Shown here: positions 45,273 through 52,770 of the stretch, in pieces
How the letters are laid out: every line of letters starts with the position of its first letter
Numbering within the stretch: position 1 is the stretch's first letter
Source: Desulfobacteraceae bacterium UBA2174
GTDB taxonomy: Bacteria > Desulfobacterota > Desulfobacteria > Desulfobacterales > UBA2174
Direction of reading: 5' to 3'
Assembly: GCA_002327445.1 (NCBI GenBank)
Contig: DCWA01000035.1
Location: forward strand, 62,001-126,000
DNA length: 64,000 nt
Position numbers and translations under genes: made by a program
Notes under the pieces: model-generated
Database searches by the model: none
The model's input: only the letters and a program-made list of their open reading frames with translations
What the model was told of the DNA's origin: nothing

Positions 45273-45306
45273 AGGGGCTCGGTGAGCACGCTCCCGAGCC
45301 CCTTTG
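45273..45306 (+). terminator. Attenuating hairpin between livK and livH
   Basis: A perfect 10-bp stem (AGGGGCTCGG 45273-45282 with CCGAGCCCCT 45294-45303) and an 11-base loop, followed by TTT. Placed right after the binding-protein gene, it fits partial termination that keeps receptor in excess over permease. Confidence 0.6.
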
Positions 45307-45328
45307 CCGTCCCCCGGGAGGTCCCCGC

Positions 45329-46294
45329 ATGAGTTTGAACTTCTTCATGCAAAACCTGATCAACGCCTTGCAATGGGGCAGCTTCTACGCCCTGATCGCC
45401 CTGGGCTACTCGATGGTCTACAGCATCCTGATGCTGTTCAACTTTGCCCACGGCGACATCTTCATGGTAGGGGCCTACATCGGTCTAGGGGTCTCCCTGG
45501 TGCTGTTGAAGGTCGTGGGTACCGGTGCCGCGGCCCTGGTCCCGGGGTGGGTGGTGCTGGTGGCCACGATCCTGATCTCCATGTTTCTCACCGCCTTCGT
45601 GGGCATCATCGTCGAGCGGGTGGGCTACCGTCCGCTGCGCGACGCGCCGCGGGCCTCGGCGGCCATCACCGGTCTGATGATCGGCATCATCCTGGAAACG
45701 TCCAACATTCTGTTTCTCGGTGGCCAGCGCCTCGCCTTTCCCCAGTTGATCGAATCCCGGACGTACAACATCGGCGGCATTTTTATCACCAACAAGAAGA
45801 TCATGATCGTTGTCGTCTCCATCGGCCTGATGCTCGCCCTGCACCAGTTCGTCACCCGCTCGCGCTGGGGCATGGCGATGCGTGCCATGGCCTACGACTT
45901 CGTCGTGGTGCCTCTGGTGGGCGTCCCCCTGAACACCATCGCGGTGATGACGTTCGCCATCGGATCGGCCCTGGCGGCAGCCGCCGGAATCCTCTTCGGG
46001 CTCTCGTATCCGGTGCTCGACCCCTACATGGGGGTCAGCTTCGGCTGGAAGGCCTTCGTGGCGGCGATCCTCGGCGGCCGCGGATCGATCATGGGGGCCT
46101 GCATCGCCGGCTTCATGCTCGGGTTCATCGAAATCATGACCGTGCCGGGGATCCAGATCATCAACCGGCTCTTTGCCCTGAACATCGGCTCCAACCTGCG
46201 CGACCTCATCGCCTATTCCATCGTGCTGGCGATCCTGATCTTCCGGCCGCACGGGCTCTTCGGCGAGCCGTACAGCGCCAAACTGAGGCTCTAA
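45329..46294 (+). CDS. livH: Branched-chain amino acid ABC transporter permease LivH
   Basis: Inner-membrane permease, 321 aa with about eight hydrophobic helices. The start Gln-Asn-Leu-Ile-Asn-Ala-Leu-Gln-Trp-Gly-Ser-Phe-Tyr-Ala-Leu and Asn-Phe-Ala-His-Gly-Asp (helix end) are LivH signatures; Gly-Gly-Arg-Gly-Ser-Ile lies in the C-terminal conserved loop. It forms a heteropair with LivM. GGGAGG lies about 9 bases before the ATG. Confidence 0.93.
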   Translation: MSLNFFMQNLINALQWGSFYALIALGYSMVYSILMLFNFAHGDIFMVGAYIGLGVSLVLLKVVGTGAAALVPGWVVLVATILISMFLTAFVGIIVERVGYRPLRDAPRASAAITGLMIGIILETSNILFLGGQRLAFPQLIESRTYNIGGIFITNKKIMIVVVSIGLMLALHQFVTRSRWGMAMRAMAYDFVVVPLVGVPLNTIAVMTFAIGSALAAAAGILFGLSYPVLDPYMGVSFGWKAFVAAILGGRGSIMGACIAGFMLGFIEIMTVPGIQIINRLFALNIGSNLRDLIAYSIVLAILIFRPHGLFGEPYSAKLRL

Positions 46295-46372
46295 CAGCAA
46301 ACCCGACACCCATCCAATGGCCAATGCGAAGATGAACGCTTCAGGTATCGACTTCATAAAAGGAAACGCCGG

Positions 46373-47728
46373 ATGACCGGGACCGATCAAGCCACCGTTA
46401 CCCGCGGCCTCCCGGCGGCCGTCGGCCGCCTGCTGGCCGGCGTGCCGCTGCTCGGATGGTTGCTGGGATTTCTGGCCGCCGTGCTGGTCGAACGGACGAT
46501 CGGCGACACCCTGGCCCAGACCCTCGGCCTGCCCAAAATGCCGGTGCTCTTCGGGATTCTGACCGTCTCCAAGGTCATCGCCGAAATCATCAACGCCGTC
46601 GTCAAGAACACGGCCTTCGACCCTGCCCTCCTGGTGCACATCCCCGCGGCGCTGGTCTACCTGTCAGTGGTCTACCTTCTGCCCATCGCGGCGGTGGCCC
46701 GGCTGGGGGCCAGAGCGGCCAACCGCGCCGCGGCGATCATGGACCGCTGGAACCTGACGATTCCGGCCGCGGTGCACATAGGCCTGATGTACCTCACCCT
46801 GCACATCTGGGCCGCCATGAGCGATTACCGCCTCATCACCCTGAAAATCACCCTGATCGCAGTGCTGCTCACCCTGAGCCTGAACATCATCAACGGCTAC
46901 ATGGGCGAGTTTTCCTGCTCCCATCCCGGATTCATGGCCGTGGGCGCCTACATGTCCTCGCTGTTCACCGTGGGCCTCTTCGTTGACGACAAGGTGCTGG
47001 GCAAGGCCCTGATGCCCTGGGCGCTGGACTTCCTCACCTTCCCATTGGCCTTGATCTTCGGCGGGATCTGCGCGTCGGTGGCGGCACTGCTGGTGGCCAT
47101 CCCGTCGTTCAAGACCCGCGGGGACTACCTGGCGATCATCAGCCTGGCCTTTCTTTTCATCATCAAGAGCCTCTTTGAAAACCTCCAGGGGTTGGGCGGG
47201 GCCAGGGGAATTGCGGGGCAGCCGGACTGGGCCGCCCTGCCGGTGATCTTCGTCGTGGTGGGTCTGGGCATCTGGTCGATCAACAACTTCGTCACCTCCA
47301 CCTACGGCAAGGCCCTCAACGCGGTGCGTGACGACGAGCTGGCCGCCGAAGCCATGACGGTCAACACCCGCCAGGCCAAGATGACAGCCTTCCTGGTGGG
47401 CGCCTTCTGGGCGGGAATCGCCGGCGGCCTGCTGGCCCACGTGGTGCGCTACATCAACCCGGCCATGTTCGGGATCCAGAAGCTGGCCGAGGTACTGGCA
47501 ATGGTCTATTTCGGCGGCCTCAACTCGGTGTACGGTTCCATCGTGGGCGCCGTGTCCATCAGCCTGCTCGGCGAGGCCCTGCGGCCGCTGGAAATCCTCA
47601 AGTGGATCATCATTCCACTGATGCTGATCCTGGTGATGATCTACCGTCCCACCGGTCTGGTGGCCTTCCGCGACTTCGATCTGCGGGAAGCGATGAAACC
47701 GAAAACCGAACCGGGGCAAAGGAAGTAA
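46373..47728 (+). CDS. livM: Branched-chain amino acid ABC transporter permease LivM
   Basis: Second permease, 451 aa, with an N-terminal extension of about 150 residues carrying extra hydrophobic segments, as in E. coli LivM. The core starts near Leu-Asn-Ile-Ile-Asn-Gly-Tyr-Met-Gly-Glu-Phe-Ser-Cys-Ser-His-Pro-Gly and continues with Thr-Arg-Gly-Asp-Tyr-Leu-Ala-Ile and Asp-Glu-Leu-Ala-Ala-Glu-Ala-Met in the EAA-like loop. It ends one base before the livG start, a tight operon. Confidence 0.92.
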   Translation: MTGTDQATVTRGLPAAVGRLLAGVPLLGWLLGFLAAVLVERTIGDTLAQTLGLPKMPVLFGILTVSKVIAEIINAVVKNTAFDPALLVHIPAALVYLSVVYLLPIAAVARLGARAANRAAAIMDRWNLTIPAAVHIGLMYLTLHIWAAMSDYRLITLKITLIAVLLTLSLNIINGYMGEFSCSHPGFMAVGAYMSSLFTVGLFVDDKVLGKALMPWALDFLTFPLALIFGGICASVAALLVAIPSFKTRGDYLAIISLAFLFIIKSLFENLQGLGGARGIAGQPDWAALPVIFVVVGLGIWSINNFVTSTYGKALNAVRDDELAAEAMTVNTRQAKMTAFLVGAFWAGIAGGLLAHVVRYINPAMFGIQKLAEVLAMVYFGGLNSVYGSIVGAVSISLLGEALRPLEILKWIIIPLMLILVMIYRPTGLVAFRDFDLREAMKPKTEPGQRK

Positions 47729-47729
47729 G

Positions 47730-48500
47730 ATGGCGCTGCTGCGCGTAGAGCACATGACCCACTACTTCGGGGGGCTGCGGGCCGTTTCCGACTACAATCT
47801 GGAAATTGCGCCCGGGCAGATCATCGGGCTCATCGGTCCCAACGGGGCCGGCAAGACCACGGTCTTCAACCTGCTCACCGGGATTCATCGCCCCAGCGAA
47901 GGGCGGATTCTGCTGGACGGCGAGGAAATCACCGGCCTGGCCCCCCATCACATCGCGGGCCGCGGCCTGGGCCGCACCTTTCAGAACCTCTGCCTCTGGC
48001 GGCACATGTCGGTGCTCGACCACGTGCGCATGGCCCACTACGCCAAGATCAGCTACGGGTTGATGGGCGCCTTCTTCGGCACGGCCAAGCGCTACCGCCA
48101 GGAAGCCGAGATCGAGCGCCGCTCCCGCGAACTGCTGGAACTGGTGGGCATCGGCCACCTGGCCGACCAGGGAGTGTTGAATCTGCCCTATGGCGCCCAG
48201 CGAAGGGTGGAGTTGGCCCGGGCCCTGGCCGTGGATCCCAAGGTGCTGTTTCTCGACGAACCCACGGTGGGGATGACCCCCGAGGAGCTGGTCCAGATGA
48301 TGAACATCATCCGCCAGCTTCACGAACAGTTGGGGCTGGCGATCTTCCTCATCGAGCACCGGCTCAAGATGGTCATGGAGTTGTGCCATCGGATCCAGAC
48401 CCTCGTGTTCGGCGAGGTGATCGCCGAGGGCACCCCGGCGGAGATTCAGGGCAACCCGCAGGTCATCGAGGCCTACCTGGGCAAGGAAACGGTGGAATAA
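47730..48500 (+). CDS. livG: Branched-chain amino acid ABC transporter ATPase LivG
   Basis: ATPase subunit, 256 aa. Walker A is Gly-Pro-Asn-Gly-Ala-Gly-Lys-Thr-Thr (about 37-45), the signature region Leu-Pro-Tyr-Gly-Ala-Gln-Arg-Arg-Val-Glu is the usual LivG variant of LSGGQ, Walker B is Leu-Phe-Leu-Asp-Glu-Pro, and the switch His lies in Ile-Glu-His. Its stop overlaps the livF ATG as TAATG. Confidence 0.94.
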   Translation: MALLRVEHMTHYFGGLRAVSDYNLEIAPGQIIGLIGPNGAGKTTVFNLLTGIHRPSEGRILLDGEEITGLAPHHIAGRGLGRTFQNLCLWRHMSVLDHVRMAHYAKISYGLMGAFFGTAKRYRQEAEIERRSRELLELVGIGHLADQGVLNLPYGAQRRVELARALAVDPKVLFLDEPTVGMTPEELVQMMNIIRQLHEQLGLAIFLIEHRLKMVMELCHRIQTLVFGEVIAEGTPAEIQGNPQVIEAYLGKETVE

Positions 48501-49216
48501 TGCTGCTGGAAGTGGAAAACCTCAGGGTCTCCTACGGGCAGATCAAAGCCCTGCAAGGGATCAGCTTTACCGTCGACGAGGGCGAGATCATCACGATCAT
48601 CGGAGCCAACGGCGCCGGCAAGAGCACGGCCCTGCGCGCCATCTCGCGCATGGTCCCGGTGGAAGACGGCACGCGCATGACCTATCGCGGCCAGGACCTG
48701 CTGCATTTCGCACCGGACAAGGTCGTCAGCCGTCTGGGCATCTCCCATGTGCCCGAGGGACGCCGCCTCTTCGGCAACCTGACCGTGATGGAAAATCTCA
48801 TCCTGGCCTGTTTTGCCCGCACGGACCGCGACCGCATCCCCGCGGATCTCCAGCGCGTCTTCGACCTGTTTCCCCGCCTGGAGGAACGCCGGGAGCAAAA
48901 GGCCGGCACCCTCTCGGGCGGCGAGCAGCAGATGCTGGCTATCGGCCGGGCCTTCATGAGCGGCCGGCGCATGATGCTGCTCGACGAGCCCTCGATGGGG
49001 CTCGCCCCCCTGCTGATGCTCAGCGTCTTCGAAGCCCTGAAGGAAATCAACCAGCAGGAGGGGACCGCGATTCTCCTGGTGGAGCAGAACGCCCGCCTGG
49101 CCCTCAAGTTCGCCCAGCGCGGCTATGTGCTGGAAACCGGCCACCTCGTCCTGTCCGGCGCCTGCGCGGACCTGATGAACAACCCGGAAATCAAAAAGGC
49201 CTATCTCGGGGCGTAG
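48500..49216 (+). CDS. livF: Branched-chain amino acid ABC transporter ATPase LivF
   Basis: Second ATPase, 238 aa. Walker A is Gly-Ala-Asn-Gly-Ala-Gly-Lys-Ser-Thr, the signature is Leu-Ser-Gly-Gly-Glu-Gln-Gln, Walker B is Met-Leu-Leu-Asp-Glu-Pro-Ser-Met-Gly-Leu-Ala-Pro and the switch segment is Val-Glu-Gln-Asn (Gln replaces His, normal for LivF). The ATG at 48500 shares its A with the livG stop. It ends the liv operon; a repeat array follows. Confidence 0.94.
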   Translation: MLLEVENLRVSYGQIKALQGISFTVDEGEIITIIGANGAGKSTALRAISRMVPVEDGTRMTYRGQDLLHFAPDKVVSRLGISHVPEGRRLFGNLTVMENLILACFARTDRDRIPADLQRVFDLFPRLEERREQKAGTLSGGEQQMLAIGRAFMSGRRMMLLDEPSMGLAPLLMLSVFEALKEINQQEGTAILLVEQNARLALKFAQRGYVLETGHLVLSGACADLMNNPEIKKAYLGA

Positions 49217-49257
49217 TATTTCTGTAGGACTTAAGGAACTAAAAGACTCGTTTAAAT

Positions 49258-49337
49258 AAGACCGATAAGACTTATAGGACCTATTTTTATAAATCTTATG
49301 CGTCTTATCGGTCTTGCAAGTCTTATCGGTCTTATAA
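49258..49337. repeat. Inverted and tandem GTCTTATCGGTCTT repeats
   Basis: AAGACCGATAAGAC (49258-49271) is a perfect 14-bp reverse complement of GTCTTATCGGTCTT at 49302-49315, which recurs at 49320-49333 as part of an 18-bp tandem. Related words (ACTTAAGGAACT, ACTTATAGGACCTAT) fill the rest of the livF-argC gap. A strong AT-rich hairpin can form. It resembles GACTTATAGGAC-type repeats found between genes in related genomes. Confidence 0.6.
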
Positions 49338-49360
49338 TTTCAAGCTTTTTAGAGGCATCC

Positions 49361-50398
49361 ATGATCCGCGCCGCCGTCGTCGGAGCCACCGGCTATGCCG
49401 GGGCCGAACTCGTCCGCATCCTGGCCGGCCATCCGGCCGTGACCCTTTCCCTGGTCACTTCCCGCCAGTACGCCGGAGTGCCATTCTCCGATGTCTTTCC
49501 CGCCATGTCGGGCCGGGTGGACCTGGTCTGCCAGGCTTTCGATCCCCGGGGGGCCATCGACGCAGCCGACGTGATCTTTACCGCCCTGCCTCACAAACTG
49601 CCCATGGCCATCGTTCCCGACCTGGTGGCTGCCGGCCGCCGGGTCATCGACCTATCGGCCGATTTTCGCTTCCGCGACGTCGATATCTACGAGTCGGTCT
49701 ATCAGCCGCACCAGGCGCGGGACCTGTGCCGGCAGACCGTCTACGGCCTTTGCGAAGTCTACGCCGATGCCATTGCCAGGGCGACGCTGGTGGGCAATCC
49801 GGGCTGCTACCCCACCAGCGTTTTGCTGCCGCTGATTCCGCTGCTGCGCCAGGGGTTGGTGGCGCCTGACGGGCTGGTGGCCGACGCCAAGAGTGGCGTG
49901 AGCGGCGCGGGCCGGGGCGCCTCGCTCACTTCCCATATCTGCGAGGTGGCCGAATCGTTCAAGCCCTACAAGGTGGCGGCCCACCGCCACAACCCGGAAA
50001 TGGAAGCCATTCTCGAAGAACAGGCCGGGCGACCGGTCTCCCTGACCTTCGTCCCCCACCTGGTGCCCATGAGCCGCGGCATGCAAACCACCATCTACGC
50101 CCGGCCGGCGGACGGCGTGGATGAAGCGGCGGTACGCGACTGCCTGGCGGCGTTTTACGCCGGACGGCCCTTCGTGCGGCTGCGCCCGGCCGGCCGAGCG
50201 CCGGACAGCCGCCACGTGCGGGGCACCAACTACTGCGACATCGGGGTGGTGCTCGATGCCCGGCGGCGCTGCCTGGTGCTCATGTCGGCCATCGACAACC
50301 TGGTGAAAGGTGCGGCCGGCCAGGCGGTGCAAAACATGAACCTGATGCTCGGGCTGCCGGAGACCACCGGGCTGGACCAGGTGCCGTATCCGGTGTAG
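49361..50398 (+). CDS. argC: N-acetyl-gamma-glutamyl-phosphate reductase
   Basis: Third step of arginine synthesis: NADPH reduction of N-acetylglutamyl phosphate. The 345-aa type 1 ArgC has Gly-Ala-Thr-Gly-Tyr-Ala-Gly (8-14) in the Rossmann fold, Asp-Leu-Ser-Ala-Asp-Phe-Arg (97-103), the catalytic Gly-Asn-Pro-Gly-Cys-Tyr-Pro-Thr (Cys149) and Ala-His-Arg-His-Asn-Pro-Glu. ATG 49361 with AGAGG 7 bases upstream; the frame is open back to 49298 through the repeat. No other arg genes are in the window. Confidence 0.95.
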   Translation: MIRAAVVGATGYAGAELVRILAGHPAVTLSLVTSRQYAGVPFSDVFPAMSGRVDLVCQAFDPRGAIDAADVIFTALPHKLPMAIVPDLVAAGRRVIDLSADFRFRDVDIYESVYQPHQARDLCRQTVYGLCEVYADAIARATLVGNPGCYPTSVLLPLIPLLRQGLVAPDGLVADAKSGVSGAGRGASLTSHICEVAESFKPYKVAAHRHNPEMEAILEEQAGRPVSLTFVPHLVPMSRGMQTTIYARPADGVDEAAVRDCLAAFYAGRPFVRLRPAGRAPDSRHVRGTNYCDIGVVLDARRRCLVLMSAIDNLVKGAAGQAVQNMNLMLGLPETTGLDQVPYPV

Positions 50399-50519
50399 AA
50401 AAATTCAAATCTGCAAATACCGACTTTCGTCGGACGGATCGGACAAGTCTGACAATCGCGGCGAAAATCATTACCGCCCTTCGATCGACGCCTCATTCCC
50501 CAATCCCGGGAGAGCCTCC

Positions 50520-50972
50520 ATGAAAATCCCGCAACTGTCGCTGTTTGTTCCCAACAGTCCCGGCACCATGGCCGACATCGCCGCCATCCTGGGCGACATC
50601 GGCGTCAACATCCGCGCCATGAGCCTGGCGGACACCAACGATTTCGGGGTGCTGCGCATGGTGCTGGACGACACGAACAAGGCCCGTCAGGTACTGAAGG
50701 ACTATGGCTACCCCGTACGGCTGAACGAGGTGATCGCCGTTGAGATCGAGGTGATCGCCGTTGAGATCGATGATCGCCCGGGCGCCCTGGGCCGCCTGTT
50801 GCGGGTTCTGGCCGATGCGGATCGCAACGTGGAGTACATGTACGCCTTCGTGCAAAAAAACGCCGATCGGGCCGTGCTGATGCTCCGGCTCGAAGACCTC
50901 GACGGCGCCGTCTCCGCCCTCCGGGAAGCCGGTGTCAAGGTCCTGTCCGCGGACGAACTGTACGCTCTGTAA
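50520..50972 (+). CDS. Tandem ACT-domain protein with 7-residue duplication
   Basis: A 150-aa protein of two ACT domains (about 1-70 and 77-150), the type that binds amino acids and often accompanies acetate or acetolactate metabolism. It starts Ile-Pro-Gln-Leu-Ser-Leu-Phe and has Asn-Ser-Pro-Gly-Thr-Met-Ala-Asp in domain 1 and Asp-Asp-Arg-Pro-Gly-Ala-Leu in domain 2. A 21-bp tandem duplication (50727-50747 and 50748-50768) repeats Glu-Val-Ile-Ala-Val-Glu-Ile at the domain junction, keeping frame. This is unlike its relatives and may alter the linker. No enzymatic domain. Confidence 0.85.
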   Translation: MKIPQLSLFVPNSPGTMADIAAILGDIGVNIRAMSLADTNDFGVLRMVLDDTNKARQVLKDYGYPVRLNEVIAVEIEVIAVEIDDRPGALGRLLRVLADADRNVEYMYAFVQKNADRAVLMLRLEDLDGAVSALREAGVKVLSADELYAL

Positions 50973-51022
50973 AGGGCGGATCCGGAGCCGGCCCACCCCG
51001 GCCCCGACCGGATCGGCGTTGC

Positions 51023-51051
51023 TTGACATCGGCCCGTCATTTGACTAAAAG
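51023..51051 (+). promoter_or_regulatory. Sigma70-type promoter of folD
   Basis: TTGACA, 17 bases, TAAAAG. The predicted start is about 170 bases before the folD ATG, a long leader for a housekeeping gene. I did not find the conserved features of a ZTP or other known riboswitch in it. Confidence 0.5.
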
Positions 51052-51228
51052 CAGCGATGCCGTCTGGTTCCCGCCTAATCTTTGAAGACGATTGACAATT
51101 TCCGAGATGATCGCCGATTCATCGATACCTTCGAGGGGCGGCCGGCAGCACTGCGGGCCCCAGCCGATACAGCGCCAATCCCCAGTCGAAGCGATTGGCA
51201 ACTTCAATCCATGAAAGGAGAACGCACG

Positions 51229-52137
51229 ATGACCGCCAAGCTGATCAAGGGGACAGAAATCCGGGAACAGATTCTTGAAGAGATCACCGCCGAGGTGGCC
51301 GAAATCAAAGCCAAATACGGCAAGGTTCCGGGACTGGTCACCATTCTGGTCGGATCCAACCCGGCTTCCATTTCCTACGTGACCCTCAAGATTCAGACGG
51401 CTCACCGGGTCGGCTTCAAGGAGGTCCAGGACAATCAACCGCCGGACATCTCCGAGGCCGCCTTGTTGGCGTTGATCGACAAGTACAACAAGGACGACTC
51501 CATCAATGGCATCCTGGTGCAGCTGCCGCTGCCCAAGCACATCGACGAAAAGAAGGTCCTCAACGCCATCGACCCGGACAAGGACGTGGATGGCTTCCAC
51601 CCGGTCAACGTCGGCCGTTTGATGATCGGCGGCTCCGAGGTGAAGTACCCCCCCTGCACCCCGGCCGGCATCCAGGAACTCATCGTGCGCGCCGGCGTGG
51701 AAACCAAGGGTGCCGAGGTGGTGGTGGTCGGGCGCTCCAACATCGTGGGCAAGCCCATCGCCAACATGATGGTCCAGAAGGGGCCGGGCGCCAACGCCAC
51801 GGTGACCATTGTCCACACCGGCACCCGGGACCTGGCCAGCCACTGCAAGCGGGCCGACATCCTCATCGTCGCCGCAGGCGTTCCCGATCTGGTCAAGCCC
51901 GAGTGGATCAAGCCGGGCGCCTGCGTCATCGATGTCGGCGTCAACCGGGTGGGTGAAAAAATCAGCGAAAAAACCGGCAAAAAGGTGGCGATCCTCAAGG
52001 GTGACGTCGATTTCGACCGCGCCAAGGAAATCGCCGGTTACATCACCCCGGTGCCCGGCGGCGTGGGCCCGATGACCATCACCATGTTGATGAAAAACAC
52101 TCTGAAATCCCTGAAGTTCGGGCTCGGCATCGCCTGA
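51229..52137 (+). CDS. folD: Bifunctional methylenetetrahydrofolate dehydrogenase/cyclohydrolase
   Basis: Interconverts methylene-, methenyl- and formyl-tetrahydrofolate. The 302-aa protein has Tyr-Val-Thr-Leu-Lys (catalytic Lys about 55), Gly-Ile-Leu-Val-Gln-Leu-Pro-Leu-Pro, the Val-Gly-Arg-Ser-Asn-Ile-Val-Gly-Lys-Pro NADP-site motif and Pro-Val-Pro-Gly-Gly-Val-Gly-Pro-Met-Thr. The Tyr-Val-Thr variant for Tyr-Val-x-x-Lys keeps spacing. AAAGGAG is 9 bases before the ATG. In acetyl-CoA-pathway anaerobes FolD also serves carbon oxidation. Confidence 0.95.
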   Translation: MTAKLIKGTEIREQILEEITAEVAEIKAKYGKVPGLVTILVGSNPASISYVTLKIQTAHRVGFKEVQDNQPPDISEAALLALIDKYNKDDSINGILVQLPLPKHIDEKKVLNAIDPDKDVDGFHPVNVGRLMIGGSEVKYPPCTPAGIQELIVRAGVETKGAEVVVVGRSNIVGKPIANMMVQKGPGANATVTIVHTGTRDLASHCKRADILIVAAGVPDLVKPEWIKPGACVIDVGVNRVGEKISEKTGKKVAILKGDVDFDRAKEIAGYITPVPGGVGPMTITMLMKNTLKSLKFGLGIA

Positions 52138-52144
52138 TAGCCCC

Positions 52145-52195
52145 GGCGGCGGCCGGAACCGGCGTCGCATCGCCTTCCGGCCGCCGCCCTTTCCC
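52145..52195 (+). terminator. Strong intrinsic-like terminator after folD
   Basis: A perfect 14-bp stem, GGCGGCGGCCGGAA (52145-52158) with its reverse complement at 52175-52188, closes a 16-base loop and is followed by CTTTCCCC. Starts 7 bases after the folD stop. Confidence 0.7.
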
Positions 52196-52306
52196 CGGCA
52201 TCCTTTCGGATCTCTCCCCCGCCGCGGCAGGGTACGCAAGCCCTTCGCATCTCCCACAATTCATTAGATTTATTATACTTTTAAATAGTTGGACCCCTAC
52301 CTGACG

Positions 52307-52337
52307 TTGACACACCCGAACGGGGGTGTTAAGTCAA
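52307..52337 (+). promoter_or_regulatory. 31-bp dyad overlapping a TTGACA box
   Basis: TTGAC-ACACCC (52307-52317) and GGGTGT-T-AA-GTCAA (52324-52337) are near mirror complements. TTGACA with 17 bases leads to TAAGTC. It lies in the 316-base gap before the glycogen-binding gene; the rest of that gap is a terminator, an AT-rich patch (52260-52290) and nothing else recognisable. Confidence 0.4.
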
Positions 52338-52453
52338 AAATAGATATTCAGGCCTAAACGGCTTTGGCCGCATCGTCGGGCGCCCGTTGGCAGGCCCCAT
52401 TGCCACCTCACCATACGCCGCGGCGGATTTTGTGCGGCGGGAGGAATCGCGCC

Positions 52454-52762
52454 ATGAGCATCAAGAAGCAATTTTTGAAAACCCGTCCGGTTTGCAAGGT
52501 CACGTTTCGCCTGTCCAAGGATGATGCCAACGATGCCGCATCCGTCTGCCTGGCGGGCGATTTCAACGGGTGGGACAAGACCGCCACCTCCATGAAGAAA
52601 CTCAAGGACGGCGCCTTCAGCGTCACCCTGGAGTTGGCCGCCGGCAAGGACTACCAGTTCCGCTATCTGCTCGACGGCCAGACCTGGATCAACGATCCCA
52701 TGGCGGATCGATACGTTTCCAGCGGGTACCGGGGAAGCGACAACTTCGTGGTGTCGATCTGA
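52454..52762 (+). CDS. Glycogen-binding (AMPK1-type CBM) domain protein
   Basis: A 102-aa stand-alone carbohydrate-binding module of the CBM48/AMPK-beta glycogen-binding type. The core runs about 30-100, with Leu-Ala-Gly-Asp-Phe-Asn-Gly-Trp (starch-contact Trp), Lys-Asp-Tyr-Gln-Phe-Arg-Tyr and Asp-Gly-Gln-Thr-Trp-Ile-Asn-Asp. No catalytic or kinase domain. It may tether a partner to glycogen or act in sensing. GGGAGGA is about 9 bases before the ATG. It is 8 bases upstream of the YihY gene, so co-transcribed with membrane and wall genes. Confidence 0.88.
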   Translation: MSIKKQFLKTRPVCKVTFRLSKDDANDAASVCLAGDFNGWDKTATSMKKLKDGAFSVTLELAAGKDYQFRYLLDGQTWINDPMADRYVSSGYRGSDNFVVSI

Positions 52763-52770
52763 CGTCTGGA

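Noticed and set aside
51052..51228. ZTP/pfl riboswitch before folD
   Set aside because: The conserved GC-rich pseudoknot words and CCGCCUGGGC-type core were not found.
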